Shown in pieces: positions 33,879 through 46,799 of a stretch of DNA of 64,000 nucleotides. The position numbers were made by a program, and so were the translations under genes. Location: NCBI GenBank assembly GCA_021234155.1, contig JAJEKV010000003.1, forward strand, positions 20,320,386-20,384,385. Reading direction: 5' to 3'. Below the pieces are notes generated by a model. The model saw only the letters and a list, made by a program, of their open reading frames with translations. It was not told where the DNA came from and made no database searches. The number at the start of each line of letters is the position of its first letter. Within the stretch, counting starts at the first letter, position 1. This DNA comes from Isoetes taiwanensis (Eukaryota; Streptophyta; Lycopodiopsida; Isoetales; Isoetaceae).

Positions 33879-35619
33879 ATAGCGATGTGGAAACAAATGA
33901 AAAATAGTGGAAGCATTGAAGGACGAATTTGTGGCTGCACAGGAGAAACATATACTCATCGGGATCACCTAAAATGAAAATAAAGAGCACATGGATTGTT
34001 TAGAAACACCATGGATGTATGACGACTGTTTTCATTATGAGTATTCTATGAAAATAGGTAATTTACTTGAGAATGATGAAAGCAATATTATTGAAGAAAG
34101 TAATATGCTTGAAGAGGATAAGGGCAAAGCGCTAATGGAATAGAACTTTATGATGGCAATGAAGAAGTAGTTGTTGCCGAATAAGAGCCGAGACATGTCT
34201 TTGATGAAATACTAGATGAGAAAGATCTATCAAATGGAGGCAAGTTTGTCAGGCAAATTAAATGCAAAAGCTTTACTTAGAATTGGTTCAGACTGTGCCG
34301 TCTATTTTGAGGAGAAGATAAAAAATAAACTTTAATCAAAAACCATAATGACCAAAGTTGAATGGAGGAAATTGCGATTTCTTCAAGTGAAATACTGCAA
34401 AAAAATATGGTATCTTGGAAGAGTGTTAAGATGAGCAAGAAGGTGGAAAATTCATGAGAAAATAGAGAACCTGTGGACTTGGCTAATAGGCTATACTTTG
34501 CTATTAAAGTGAACCTTGGATGGTATAATTTACATGGCAACAAATAAATATGATATGACTTGTCAGACAATCAAACCATATCTCTTGATTCTAGAATACC
34601 CCGTGCTTATTTAACATACGAAGCTAGTTCAAATAGGTACCACCGAGATGATAATAATAAACTCTAGCTTAATAAATTTGTGCTTGATGAGTTCATGGAA
34701 TGCGCAGTATTTTCAAATTTGTATTTCCGATCTCTGTCCTAAACTATTTTATTCTTTATTGAAAATCCGACCCTTGCAGAAATACTTGAGAATAATTTTC
34801 CTTTGGCGTTCTGAAAATATGACAGTTGGTTTTTGCACATAGGCACGAAATAGTTGCAGTAAAAATTGCACATAGGTAAGTGTATATAGGTAAGTGTATA
34901 ATGGGTGAAGGATGATTAAGATGCATACACACTCTATTGACAAAAACTTCCGCTTGCATAATTAGGCCAAGAATTTGCATATTTTAGCCTTTGATTGCAT
35001 TCTTTACTTGTTAAGCTGCATTCCCTCACTTGCAAAGCATAGATAGTTTCGAGATCTATTAGAAAAAAAAAAAGAGCCCACAAAAGATCGATTTGCCCAA
35101 GCTCAGCTTGCTGTTCACAGTCTGTGACAGTCTGTCAGACCTAAATCCAAGATTTCAGGATATTTTGCACCTATTTATGCAAAAAGTGTACTTTGCTATT
35201 GTGTGCAGGCATATAGAAAGGAGATCAAAGCATCAAAACACAAAAAAGATCTATCTTTTTCGATTTACAGAAAATCACTCTCTGCCAGGGATATTGACCA
35301 ACTTTTGACCTGGCCAGATGCATATTTGAATGATCTTCACTAATAATAAGACATCTGACTTTTTACCTAGCATTCCTCAAGATCTTAAGCAGCTTTAGCA
35401 TTAGAAATCATGAGCAAATCCTTGTTTGTTTGCATATGGCATCATGTTTTGTAAGGCAGACTTTTTTCTGATTTGGGAAAGTGATTGAAAATTATTGTTT
35501 GAGCTTTTTGCCTTGGAATTTTCTCACATAGAGTGGTTGCCTTAAGCAACCTGGAGGTTCTAAACCATTGAGGTTGAAGGTTTTGCCAGGAACATCTTCA
35601 ACAGTTAGCAGTTACATTA
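33879..35619. other. AT-rich intergenic DNA, no clear gene
   Basis: A short plus-strand frame (33991-34143: MDCLETPWMYDDCFHYEYSM, then an acidic tail) and scattered protein-like stretches to about 34560 suggest an eroded transposon ORF that I cannot identify. Nothing is supported from 34600 to 35619. Confidence 0.4.
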
Positions 35620-36469
35620 GGGCGGATTTGGGGTCTCAAAATGGCCTCCTATCCGCCATTCCACGTCATATTTCCGCTCCTTTTTTCCCATGCCACCTAG
35701 GATACCAAAATCTCATCATTACAGATTTACTTAGAATATTCTCCCGGAATAAGGGGGATTGCGCATTCATGGGGCCATATGTATTTAATTCTGTTGGTTG
35801 TCAGACAGGCTGATGCAACATATGGCGCTTCTAAAAAGCCACTTGCATTATAGCATACCGGCAACTCATGACGGTGTCTCTTGGTTTGTCAGATACCAAG
35901 CGTGCGTGTCACCGATTCTTGCGCTATTTTCATTTAGAGGCCATGGCCATACAAGCTTCCCGCCTTCCACATTTCAAAATTTGAATGTGTAGGTTGAAGC
36001 TTTGTATCGAACTTTTATTTCTTAGGCTGCGCTTTATGGGTGGTTCACATGGAGAAGTTTAGGCCCTTCGTTGAGTTCTGGCGGAGTCAGCACTGATTAA
36101 AAAATTCAGCGCTGCATCAGCTACGCAAGTTGGATCTTGCAAGGGCTGATTTTCCAAAACGGGGCTGAATTTTTTGCCTCACCCAAGTTCAAGGGTTTTA
36201 ACCCCGGCCATTAGATCCGGTCCATGTGAACCCAAAGATTAAGGGATCTTTACTTCATCCCAATACAGGGCTTCCGCCCCTACAATTCGAAATCTGAATT
36301 TGCTTAATGTATAAAAGCATGGATTGTAGGAGAATGGACTTTTCGATTTCCATATGCACGTTGCAAATTTCAAAAACGAGGTTAGTACGGACGTTCGGCT
36401 CACACGAATTTTAATTTGGGGCATACAAATTGTACACCTTCATTCAAGGCGTCGCGCGAGCCACGCAAT

Positions 36470-36802
36470 ATGGAAGCTCCAAATGATGTGTGGATAAGGA
36501 TCCAACCGACTCACGAATATGCTCCGGTCTTCAATCGCAAAAAAGGAGGTCTAAAAAATAAGAACTTAGACCTCGACGTGTTGTGTCTTGCAGGCTCAAA
36601 AAGTGTCGACATCTGGGCGGATGGCAGTTTATATCCATTGGATCCGTTGAGTGGCAAGAAACCGTCATTTCAGGACGTTTCAAGTTTAGTCCGATTTTGT
36701 GGTGACGGTAACTCTGGCTTCCTAGGATATTGTGAGAGATTGAGAGAGGATGAAGGCATTCGAATCGAATACTGGTTCCTTGAGATGAGCCGCTTCCGAT
36801 AA
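36470..36802 (+). CDS. hypothetical protein, 110 aa
   Basis: ATG at 36470 (MEAPNDVWIRIQPTHEYAPV), stop at 36800. It contains DLDVLCLAGSKSVDIWADGS and LYPLDPLSGKKPSFQDVSSL, with balanced composition and no low complexity. No known domain is recognised. It lies in the candidate TIR element and has no visible introns or partner genes, so it may be a small transposon passenger or a chance frame. Confidence 0.4.
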   Translation: MEAPNDVWIRIQPTHEYAPVFNRKKGGLKNKNLDLDVLCLAGSKSVDIWADGSLYPLDPLSGKKPSFQDVSSLVRFCGDGNSGFLGYCERLREDEGIRIEYWFLEMSRFR

Positions 36803-37194
36803 GGAAGGGGAAATGTCCGTGAAGATGCTAATAAATGACATTATACTTTGCAATGTGAAGGGTTTATACATTCTTGAAGTACAAAGGTTGTGGTGTTTGT
36901 GATTAGATACCGCTAATACAAGAAGTCTTTGACTACTTTTAACAATAGAAACCTTTAAAAATCTATTGCTATTTAAATTATAGCAAAAATGAGTCTTGAA
37001 ACTCTTTAAGTAGTAGAAGAACTCTTTGACTAGTTATCCATTTGATGACCATTTTTTAAGAAAATATGATATGTGACATTCTTATATGCAAACATTCATA
37101 AAATTTATGAACATTGAAGGTCAAAGCCATCCTTGTTTAAAGAGGATCATATGATGCGAAATCTTCATGCGCAGAAGTAATTGCATATAAGAAA

Positions 37195-38613
37195 TTCGCC
37201 TGGTGTGATCCTTGCGTAAAAAAGTAAATAGAAACACAAATATTGAACTTACAACTTAGCGTAAACAAATAGTATTTTAATAAACCAACACTTTATATAC
37301 TAACACTTTACACTTTAAATAAGATATTTCTTTCTTTCCTTTTACTTGAAAGCTAATTTTTTTTCAAGATAGATCACACCAAGCGAATAATACATATGCA
37401 AAAAAAAAGGGACACACTAAATTCGCATGGTGTGATCCACTTTCTTATTTGTTGTCAAATTAAAATTAAACACAAGTACCCCTTCTCATTTAATGCTTTA
37501 CCACCCCAAGTGCATAAAGTTATTAGTCCTTTTCAAAGAGCATATCTTTTTTTAAGAAGGATCACATCAAGCATCCTATTTGCATCTAAAATACTTTACC
37601 AACTCTAGTAGTACATAAAGTTATTAGCCCTTTTCAAAAAGCAAACACTTTATCAATAAATGAGCACGTCACATATCCACACTTAACTTCAAATAAGACA
37701 CATATATATTTCTTTTATTAAAAGATAATCAAAGTAATTTTTTACTATAGGAAGTCATCTTTTTTTCCAAAAAGATCACACCAAGCGAATTTTGTATAAG
37801 CTAAAAGGTTGGAATATACTAAATTCGCATGGTGTGATCCACTTTCTTGTTTGTTGTCAATAGATAACACCAAGTCCCTCATCAATAGTCTCCCATTTGC
37901 ATATAAAATATGTATCATTCCAAGTTATATTATGTTTTATGAACTAAACTTTTTCAAAGAGGGTCCCAAAGCAAAATACAAACACTTAATCAATAAGCCA
38001 ACACTTTACCAACAACCAAAGCTTTATTAAATAAGATTTTTATGTCATTTTATCAAACCTAACAATGTTTCCATATGTGACACTTTGAGTTAACTGATCC
38101 AAAGGCTCATGAAAGCGACATTTTATACAATATGTCTTTGGAGCTTTTGTGTCGTGGCATTAGTAAACACCTCTAATGGAGCAAATATTTTGTAACTCAT
38201 TTTTTCAACAACCCCGGATGCACGCGTCTTATCAAACATTTCTTCATTGCAAGGACACCATTCTCATAAGGCTTGCACAATTCGGCTTAAAAGAGATCAT
38301 GGGACGACTTTCAAGCCCGGCTCCCACAACTTTACAACGTAAAACTAGATGCCCATTGCCCTCGAATGTATATCTTGGAAAAGCATGTCTCTTATGTCCA
38401 TATGTTAGACAACAACGATGCTAGTAATGCTTTTCCCTAGTCTTAAAATCCCGACATCCGATAAATATAGCCCAAAGAAAAATATTTGATTCAAAGGTGA
38501 GTGAATATAAATCAAGAAGAGGGAAAAAAAGAAGCAAAGGATCACATGACGCCTTGAAATCTCACTACACGATTTACAAAGTGCATATGCATTTTCGCAT
38601 GGTGTGATCCATG
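37195..38613. repeat. dispersed GATCACACC/GGTGTGATC motif, both orientations
   Basis: TTCGC(A/C)TGGTGTGATCC occurs near 37195, 37421, 37822 and 38597. The inverse, GATCACACCAAGCGAAT, occurs near 37373 and 37784, with weaker versions near 37145, 37559 and 38539. The pairs at 37373/37421 and 37784/37822 share further flank (CCACTTTCTT.TTTGTTGTCAA), indicating a duplication of about 400 bp. Otherwise 36803-39189 is AT-rich and gene-free. Confidence 0.65.
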
Positions 38614-39497
38614 TATTATTGAGGGTGCAAATTTGCAAATATCCTCCTCTTCAAATCCCTTTCCCCCCTCCCTTCCCCTTTTTTTTTTTGCAATATACTA
38701 TCCATAGCATTTATTTTGAACCCTATAGTTCTACCTATTCATTGCGTATGAATGTCGCTCCGGCGATGTAACTCCATAGTCACCCTTCGTTAAGGATAGC
38801 ATTCTCACCCACGAGCCTATGGATAGATATCCTTCCTTGTCCGATCGATCGGATTCGTTGAATTGTAAGAATGAATGGCAGAGAGCAACAACGATGAATG
38901 GGAAGAGTCGAAAAGTAGGAAAACTTCAGAATGAAAATTTGGATAGTAAAAACATGGCATGTAACGTACGTTTGCTTGTCCACACATTGCCTCACCGTTG
39001 TTGCTTAACTCTATGCTCGCCCCGCAAAAACACAGACACTATTGGAGACTTGGATTCCAAATGAAGAGCGAAGGCGGAGAGGATGCACGTAGCGGTGCTA
39101 ATGTGAACAATGGAAATCTTGGTGCCAAAATTTGATAAGGTGGTTGGTGCATGTGGGCATGTGCCTGATGGGGCGGAAAAGTAGCCATTATTTTGGTCCG
39201 CGATACGATTTTCGAAAAATGCGGGCCATTAATGTGGTTGCAATGAATGCACACACATGTCCTATGAAATTTCGCCATGTGGATGCCAAGTAAGCCTGCT
39301 CCTCTTTCTACTTGCCAACTAATACTGACTTTGGAAAAAAATGCGCAAACATCATTGGTCGCGAGAAACATGACGTGGAATTCTGGCATCCAAGATATGG
39401 GCCATTTTGAGACCCCAAATCCGCCCCAATGAGAGATCTTGCGTTCAAGTCTCTGGGGGTCCGTCATATATCCTCCTGCCAATGTGGCATGACATAA

Positions 39498-39653
<156 letters not shown>

Positions 39654-40719
39654 GATGTAGGTCAAACAAAAATGAATAGTTCTTTTTTAAAATTTATTTT
39701 TTATAAATAACAAAGCGACCTAGGGATTCACTCAATGGTATTCTTGGATATGGTATATGTTTTTTTAGAATCGGGTAAAACACCTTATCATACACGTAAA
39801 AATGCCTTACTATACCCGTATACTCTTAAAACACAACTAGACAATCAGATGGTTTCTATGCATAATACAAGTGCATCCCTCTTGCAAAGTGAAATATTCT
39901 GTGTAGCATCTGCTATAATATGGAAGATTTCTGTGCACGAAAAAAGAACATATTTGACCTGATATATGCTCTCTATTTGACCTACTTATTAGTTCCAGAT
40001 TTATGATGCTGATAACAGATTGCATGTGTGTTGTGATATCAAAAAGTCGCAAAAACTCTTAGTTCCTCTTACTAAAAAAATTTAAAGAAGAATGCCAATC
40101 TGGGAACAACCTAGTCATTCAAAACATGTTGCACTTTCGTCTCATATGTAATGTTGTTGATGCTGGTAGGGTCTATCATTAATTCCATTGCACAACTGCC
40201 TTCTGGAAACACAGCTAGCTAGTCCTAGTTTATTATGTATAAATGTTTTGTGCGTTTTATTTGTTACAAAGCTTTGAAGTAAAATGAGACTGTAACGGAG
40301 TCAACAATAGAAACAATCATGTAGTTTCTACACCGAGATATTCTGAGATGCACTGATAATGTCTGAGGTAGATAATGTAGAATTAACAATATATGTAAAA
40401 AACGAATTGATGCTAAAATCAGTTGATTTAGTAGAGGATCGTGCTTCTATTCAGATCGAAAGATGGATTTTCAGTTTTTGCATAAAACACTATTCACCAT
40501 AAATTAGAGCCAAAGTAGGAGTTCATTGACTACTCACACTCACCGGTTTTGGTCCTTTGTTGAAAAACATCGGTTTTGGTAGGTCTACATGTCCGTTTTT
40601 TCAAAGAATCCTACATGTGGATTTGTGAAGGTATGGTTTTGTTCGATAATGGTGTTCTTTTTTCAGTGGACTAAAACATCCACTGTTGTTTTGTAGTTTC
40701 TTCTATTGTGACATGTCAT

Positions 40720-41245
40720 TTTATAATACAATCCACTGTAGAAAAGAGTACTTGAATTTCTACATGTCTAATAATTCTATTGTCACATGTCTTTATAGAT
40801 GTAGAAAAGAATATTTGATTCTCTACATGTCCTATACTTCCATTCACATGTCTTTATAGTAGTAGGACAGAGTACTTTATTTGCTAAGGCATTGTAGGAA
40901 AGAATACATGAATTACGACATGTGTAATACTTCTATTGTCACATGTCTTTATAGAAGTCGGAAAGAATACTTGATTCTCTACATGTCATATGCTTCCATG
41001 TCACATGTCTTTATAGTAGTAGGACAGAGTACTTTATTTGCTAAGGCATTGTAGGAAAGAATACATGAATTACGACATGTGTAATACTTCTATTCTCACA
41101 TGTCTTTATAGAAGTAGGAAAGAGTACTTGATTCTCTACATGTCCTATCCTTCCATATCCGCGGGTCTTTATAGTGGTAGGACCAGTACTTGATTTGCTA
41201 CATGTGATGCACGTGCACTGCGATCACATGTTCTTATACTAGTAT
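40720..41245. repeat. ACATGTC-rich degenerate tandem repeat, copy A
   Basis: Alternating modules containing TCACATGTCTTTATAGAAGT, GGAAAGAATACTTGATTC and CTACATGTC, with a higher-order period of about 155-157 bp (for example 40847 to 41002). The counterpart is at 53450-53995. No gene. Confidence 0.8.
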
Positions 41246-41311
41246 TCCATGTAACACAAGTTACTTCAACTACTTCAATTACTTAACACCTATTTTTTGC
41301 ATAACGTGGGC

Positions 41312-42890
41312 ACCAACATGCCAAGGTGGCTCTAACATGCCACCCTCTAGGCTCAAACATGCCAAGGTGGCTCCAACATGCCACCTAGGCTCCAACATGA
41401 CAAAATGGCTCAAACATGCCACCTAGGCTCCAACGTGCTCAAACATGCCACGCAGGCTCCAACATGCCACCTATGCTCCAACTTGCCAAGGTGGCTCAAA
41501 TATGCCACGTGGGCTCCAACATGCCACCTAGGCTCCAACATTCCTAGGTGGCTCAAACATGCCACATAGGCTCAAACATGCCATGAGCTCACTTAGGCTC
41601 CAACATGCCAAGGTGGCTCCAACATGCCACCTAGGCTCAAACATGCCAAGGTGGCTCAAACATGCCACCTAGGCTCCCAACATGCCACCTAGGCTCAAAC
41701 ATGCCGGTGGCTCAAACATGCCAAGGTGGGCTCAAACATGCCACCTAGGCTCCAACATGCCACCTAGGCTCAAACATGCCAAGGTGGCTCAAACATGCCA
41801 CGTGGGCTCCACCATGCCACCTAGCCTCCAACATGCCAAGGTGGCTCACAACATGCCACCTAGGCTTAAATATGCCAAGTTGGCTCAAACATGCCACCTA
41901 GGCTCCAACATGCCACCGTGGCTCAAACATGCCACCTAGGCTCAAACATGCCACGTGGGCTCCAACATGCCACGTGCCAAGGTGGCTCCAACATGCCACC
42001 TAGGCTCCAACATGCTCAAACATGCCACGCGGGGCTCTAACATGCCACCTATGCTCCAACTTGCCAAGGTGGCTCAAATATGCCATGTGGGCTCCAACAT
42101 GCCAAGGTGGCTCAAGCATGCCACCACAGGGCTCCAACATGCCACCTAGGCTCTAACATGGCAAGGTGGCTCAAACATGCCACGTGGTCTCCAACATGCC
42201 ACCTAGGCTCCAACATGCCAAGGTGGCTCCAACATGCCAAGGTGGAACATGCCACCTAGGCTCCAACGTGCTCAAACATGCCAAGGTGGCTCAAACATGC
42301 CACGTGGGCTCCAACATGCCAAGGTGGCTCAAACATGCCACCTAGGCTCAAACATGCCAAGGTGGTTCCCACATGCCAAGGTGGCTCCAACATGCCACCT
42401 AGGCTCAAACATGCCAAGGTGGCTCAAACATGCCACCTAGGCTGCAACATGACAAAATGGCTCAAACATGCCACCTAGGCTCCAACGTGCTCAAACATGC
42501 CACGCTGGGCTCCAACATACCACCTATGCTCCAACTTGCCAAGGTGGCTCAAATATGCCACGGGCTCCCAACATGCCACCTAGGCTCCAACATTCCTAGG
42601 TGGCTCAAACATGCCATCTAGGCTCCAACATGCCACCCAGGCTCAAACATGCCAGGTGGCTCAAACATGCCAAGGTGGGCTCAAACATGCCACCTAGGCT
42701 CCAACATGCCAAGGTGGCTCAAACATGCCACGTGGACTCCATAATGCCACGTGGGCTCCAACATGCCAAGGTGGCTCAAACATGCCACCTAGGCTCAAAC
42801 ATGCCAAGGTGGCTCCAACATGCCATGCAGGCTCCAACATGCCAAGGTGGCTCAGGCATGCCACCTAGTCTCAAGCATGCCACCTAGGCA
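41312..42890. repeat. ACATGCC minisatellite, copy A
   Basis: Roughly 80-85 half-units of 18-19 bp, alternating between CAACATGCCAAGGTGGCT and CAAACATGCCACCTAGGCT, with variants (CACGTGGG, CACGCGG, CTATGCT). The unit keeps all frames partly open, giving meaningless 60-150 aa frames. CCTAGG, CCTTGG and CATG are self-complementary, so single strands can fold. Confidence 0.95.
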
Positions 42891-42892
42891 CC

Positions 42893-43027
42893 CCAAGTGG
42901 TGACATGGCATGCCAAGTAAGCAAGGTCAAGTTTTGACTAGGCCAAAAAACCAAAGATGTCCATCTTTGGTCTTTTCGATGGGTGATGTTGGCAAATTTT
43001 AGGTGACATGGCTAGATGATGGTGACA
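42893..43027. repeat. 135-bp left inverted flank of the satellite core, copy A
   Basis: AAGTGGTGACATGGCATGCC through CTAGATGATGGTGAC is the reverse complement of 47713-47847, with few differences. Together they bracket the 825-bp and 310-bp arrays. Confidence 0.85.
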
Positions 43028-43079
43028 TGGACCTTGGATGTTTCGCAAACAGGGTAGGCACCTCGACCTGGCCCCTTTC

Positions 43080-46000
43080 TTGTGAAGGGGAGTCTCCGAA
43101 AAGGTATATATGCTGGTGCATTTTCTCTTGCGATGCGTCATGCCGCACATCCCGCCAAGATTTCACCTTTTTCGAGACCCGGATTTTTTATCGTGCTTTT
43201 CTTTGTGTTTATGCTCCGGAAATTCATAATTAATGCATGGGGCAGGGAAAAATCCTGGTTTTCAGCCATCTGGCTTGCCAAGTGGCCCGAGTACAGGAAA
43301 ATCCCGGTATTTTTGGGATGAGTTTTAGACCCTCGATTTTTATTGGGATGGCCGCCGTTGGTACGACAAGGTTTAGACCACGTTTTTTCGATTTTTAGGG
43401 CATGGAGGAGGCCCCGGATTGGCGATCCGACCTCGCCGCGTCGTCCGGAACGGCGAAATTACCCTAGGGGACAAGTTCCACGGCGAGTTTTCCCAGGGGA
43501 TCAATCACTTACCCCTCACTAGGAGGTATTCAAAGATCCACCTCCATGCCAATTGACTACAAGTGTGTAGTAAAGCGACCTACTTTGGCGTTTCTTGGAG
43601 AGGGGTGGTCTTCGCCGCCTAAACTTGGTCCCCTAGGTAATGGGGATGTTCCGGGTCCATTGGCGAGCCAGTTCGATTTCGGAGTGGGGGTCCAACCCCG
43701 CCCTCGGCCCCGGCTTGGACTAGCCTGCGAGAACAAGATACTTGGGGTTCACCCTGAGGCCCTGGTAGAAGATTGAAGTGAGAATAGCAGCACTAGGACT
43801 GCTAGGTGGTATACATGTGACCCACGGAGAAGCAAAGCTAGCTCCACTACCTAGTAGGGCGTTCACCGCACGGTGGTCTCCGGGAAGGGGTTGGCTCGAA
43901 GCTTCGTCTCATGCCTCTCGCTTGTGCTTCTATTGCGGTGCATTTTTTCTCTTGCGTGTGCAGCGGCCATGCGCACATCCCGCCAAGATTTCACCTTTTT
44001 CGAGACCCGAATTTTTATCGTGCTTTTCTTTGTGTTTATGCTCCAGAAATTCGTAATTAATGCATGGGGCAGTGAAAATCCTGGTTTTCAGCCAGCTGGC
44101 TTGCCAAGTGGCCCCGAGTATAGGAAAATCCCGGTATTTCGGATGAGTTTTAGACCCTCGATTTTTGATTGGGATGGCCACCGTTGGCCTTGGACAGGTT
44201 TAGACCACGTTTTCAATTTTGGGGCATGGAGGAGGCCCGGATTGGCAATCCGACCACCGGCCTCGTCGTCCGGGAACGGCGAAATTACCCCTAGGGGACA
44301 AGTTCCCGGCGAGTTTTCCTGGGGGATCAATCACTTACTCCTCACTAGGAGGTATTCAAAGATCCACCTCCATGCCAATTGACTACAAGTGTGTAGTAAA
44401 CGACCTACTTTGGCGTTTCTTGGAGAGGGGTGGTCTTCCGCCCACCTAAACTTGGTCCCCTAGGTAATGGGGATGTTAGGGTCCATTGGCGAGCCAGTTC
44501 TGCGATTGGGAGTGGGGGTCCAGCCCGTCCCTCGGCCCCGGCTTGGATTAGCCTGCAAGAATAAGATACTTGGGGTTCACCCCGAGGCCACGGTAGAAGA
44601 TTGAAGTGACAATAGGAGCACTAGGACTGCTAGGTGGTATACATGTGACCACGGAGAAGAAAAGCTAGCTCCACCGCCAAGTGGGGACGCTACCGGCCCG
44701 GTGGCCTCCGAAAGGGGTTGGCTCGGAAGCTTCGTCTCATGCCCTCGCTTGTGCTTCTATTGCGGTGCATTTTTTCTCTTGCGTGTGCGGCGTCATGTTG
44801 CATATCCCGCCAAGATTTCACCTTTTCGAGACCGGATTTTTATCGTGTTTTTTTGTGTTTATGCTCGGAAATTCATAATTAATGCATGGGCGGGAAAAAT
44901 CCTGATTTTCAGCCAGCTGGCTTGCCAAGTGGCTTGGCGTCTGAGGAAAATCCCCGGTATTTTCGGGCGAGCTTTAGACCCTCGATTTTTTATTGGGATG
45001 GCCACCGCTGGCCCGGCGGGGTGGTTTAGACCACGTTTTCGATTTTGGGGCATGGAGGAGGCCCGGATTGGCGATCCGACCTCTCCACATCGTGCGGAAC
45101 GCCAAAATTACCCTAGAGGACAAGTTCCACTACCGGTTTTCTGGGGGATCAATCACTTACCCCCACTAGGAGGTATTCAAAGATCCACCTCCATGCCAAT
45201 TGACTACAAGTGTGTAGTAAAGCGACCTACTTTGGCGTTTCTTGGAGAGGGGGTGGTCTACGCCCCCTAAACTTGGTCCCCTAGGTAATGGGGATGTTCC
45301 GGGTCCATCATGGAGCCGGTTCTTAGTTGGGAGTGGGGGTCCAGCCCTGGCCCTCGGCCCCGGCTTGGACTAGCCTGCGAGAACAAGATACTTGGGGTCA
45401 CCCCGAGGCCCCGGTAGAAGATCGAAGTGAGAATAGCAGCACTAGGACTGCTAGGTGGTATACATGTGACCACCGGAGAAGCAAAGCTAGCTCCACCGCC
45501 GATGGGGCGTTACTGGGCCGGTGGCCTCGGAAGGGGGTTGGCTTTCGAAGCTCGTCTCATGCCTCTGCTTGTGCTTCTATTGCCGGTGCATTTTCTCTTG
45601 CGTGTGCGGCGTCATGTTGCATATCCCGCCAAGATTTCACCTTTTTCGAGACCCGGATTTTTATCGTGTTTTTTTTTGTGTTTATGCTCCGAAATTCATA
45701 ATTAATGCATGGGGCGGGAAAAATCCTGATTTTCAGCCAGCTGGCTTGCCAAGTGGGTCATGGCGTCACAGGAAAATCCCGGTATTTTTTTGGGCGAGCT
45801 TTAGACCCTCGATTTTTTATTGGGATGGCCACCGTTGGCCCTGACAGGGTTTAGACCACGTTTTCGATTTTGGGGCATGGAGGAGGCCCCGGATTGGCGA
45901 TCCGACCTCTCCACATCGTCTGGAACGCCAAAATTACCCTAGAGGACAAGTTCCACTACCAGTTTTCCCAGGGGATCAATCACTTACCCCCCACTAGGAG

Positions 46001-46795
46001 GTATTCAGCATCCACCTCCATGCCAATTGACTACAAGTGTGTAGTAAACGACCTACTTTGGCGTTTCTTGGAGAGGGGGTGGTCTTCTGCCCACGAAACT
46101 TGGTCTCCTAGGTAATGGGGATGTTCCGGGTCCATTGGCAGAGCCAGTTCTTAGTTCCGGAGTGGGGGTCCAGCCCGTCCTCAGCCCCCAGCTTGGACTA
46201 GCCTGCGAGAACAAGATACTTGGGGTCACCCTGAGGCCCTGGTAGAAGATCGAAGTGAGAATAGCAGCACTAGGACTGCTAGGTGGTATACATGTGACCA
46301 CGGAGAAGCAAAGCTAGCTCCACTGCCCAGTAGGACGTTACCGACCCGGTGGCCTCCGGAAGGGGGTTGGCTCGGAAGCTCGTCTCATGCCTCTGCTTGT
46401 GCTTCTATTGCCAGTGCATTTTCTCTTGCGTGTGCAGCGTCATGCTGCACATCCTGCCAAGATTTCACCTTTTTTCGAGACCCGAATTTTTATCTGTGCT
46501 TTTCTTTGTGTTTATGATCCGGAAATTCATGATTAATGCATGGGGCGGGAAAAAATCATGGTTTTCAGCCAGCTGGCTTGCCAAGTGGCCCCTGAGACAG
46601 AAAATCCCGGTATTTCCGGGTGAGCTTTGGACCCTCGATTTTTGATTGGGATGGCCACCGTTGGCCCTGACAGGGTTTAGACCACGTTTTTTATTTTGGG
46701 GCATGGAGGAGGCCCCGGATTGGCGATCCGACCTCTCCATGTCATCTGGAATGCCGAAATTACCCTAGGGGACAAGTTCCACGGCCCTCTTGATC
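43080..46795. repeat. tandem array of about 825-bp units, copy A
   Basis: The anchor GCCAAGATTTCACC lies at 43154, 43982, 44809, 45628 and 46456 (periods 828, 827, 819, 828). Units share GGAAATTCATAATTAATGCA, GGATTGGCGATCCGACCTC and GGATCAATCACTTACCCC. They are GC-richer than the surroundings. Differences cluster at CCGG and homopolymers. No conserved frame is uninterrupted across units, so I do not call genes. Confidence 0.9.
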
Positions 46796-46799
46796 AGAG

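Larger units (their letters stand above)
35620..39426. mobile_element. candidate TIR element with GGGCGGATTTGGGGTC ends
   Basis: GGGCGGATTTGGGGTCTCAA and the next seven bases (AATGGCC) at 35620 recur in reverse complement ending at 39426. Weaker matches follow (ATTCCACGTCAT, then TTTC.GC). TA precedes the left end, and TA follows the homologous right end of the second copy at about 52120, so a TA duplication is possible. The interior has clustered GGTGTGATCC/GGATCACACC motifs and one short ORF but no transposase. It may instead be two related short elements in opposite orientation. Confidence 0.5.

Noticed and set aside
41378-42887. Many 60-150 aa frames rich in Met-Pro-Trp-Leu-Lys-His (also 54122-55546, 47948-48191)
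   Set aside because: They come from the ACATGCC minisatellite, whose unit length keeps frames open; composition is purely repeat-driven.
41312-42890. Possible CRISPR-like array
   Set aside because: Units are contiguous, degenerate and lack unique spacers, and this is a plant nuclear locus.
43546-46645. Frames of 75-190 aa in the 825-bp units (also 55675-59223)
   Set aside because: No frame is conserved from unit to unit; indels change frame freely, as expected of satellite DNA.
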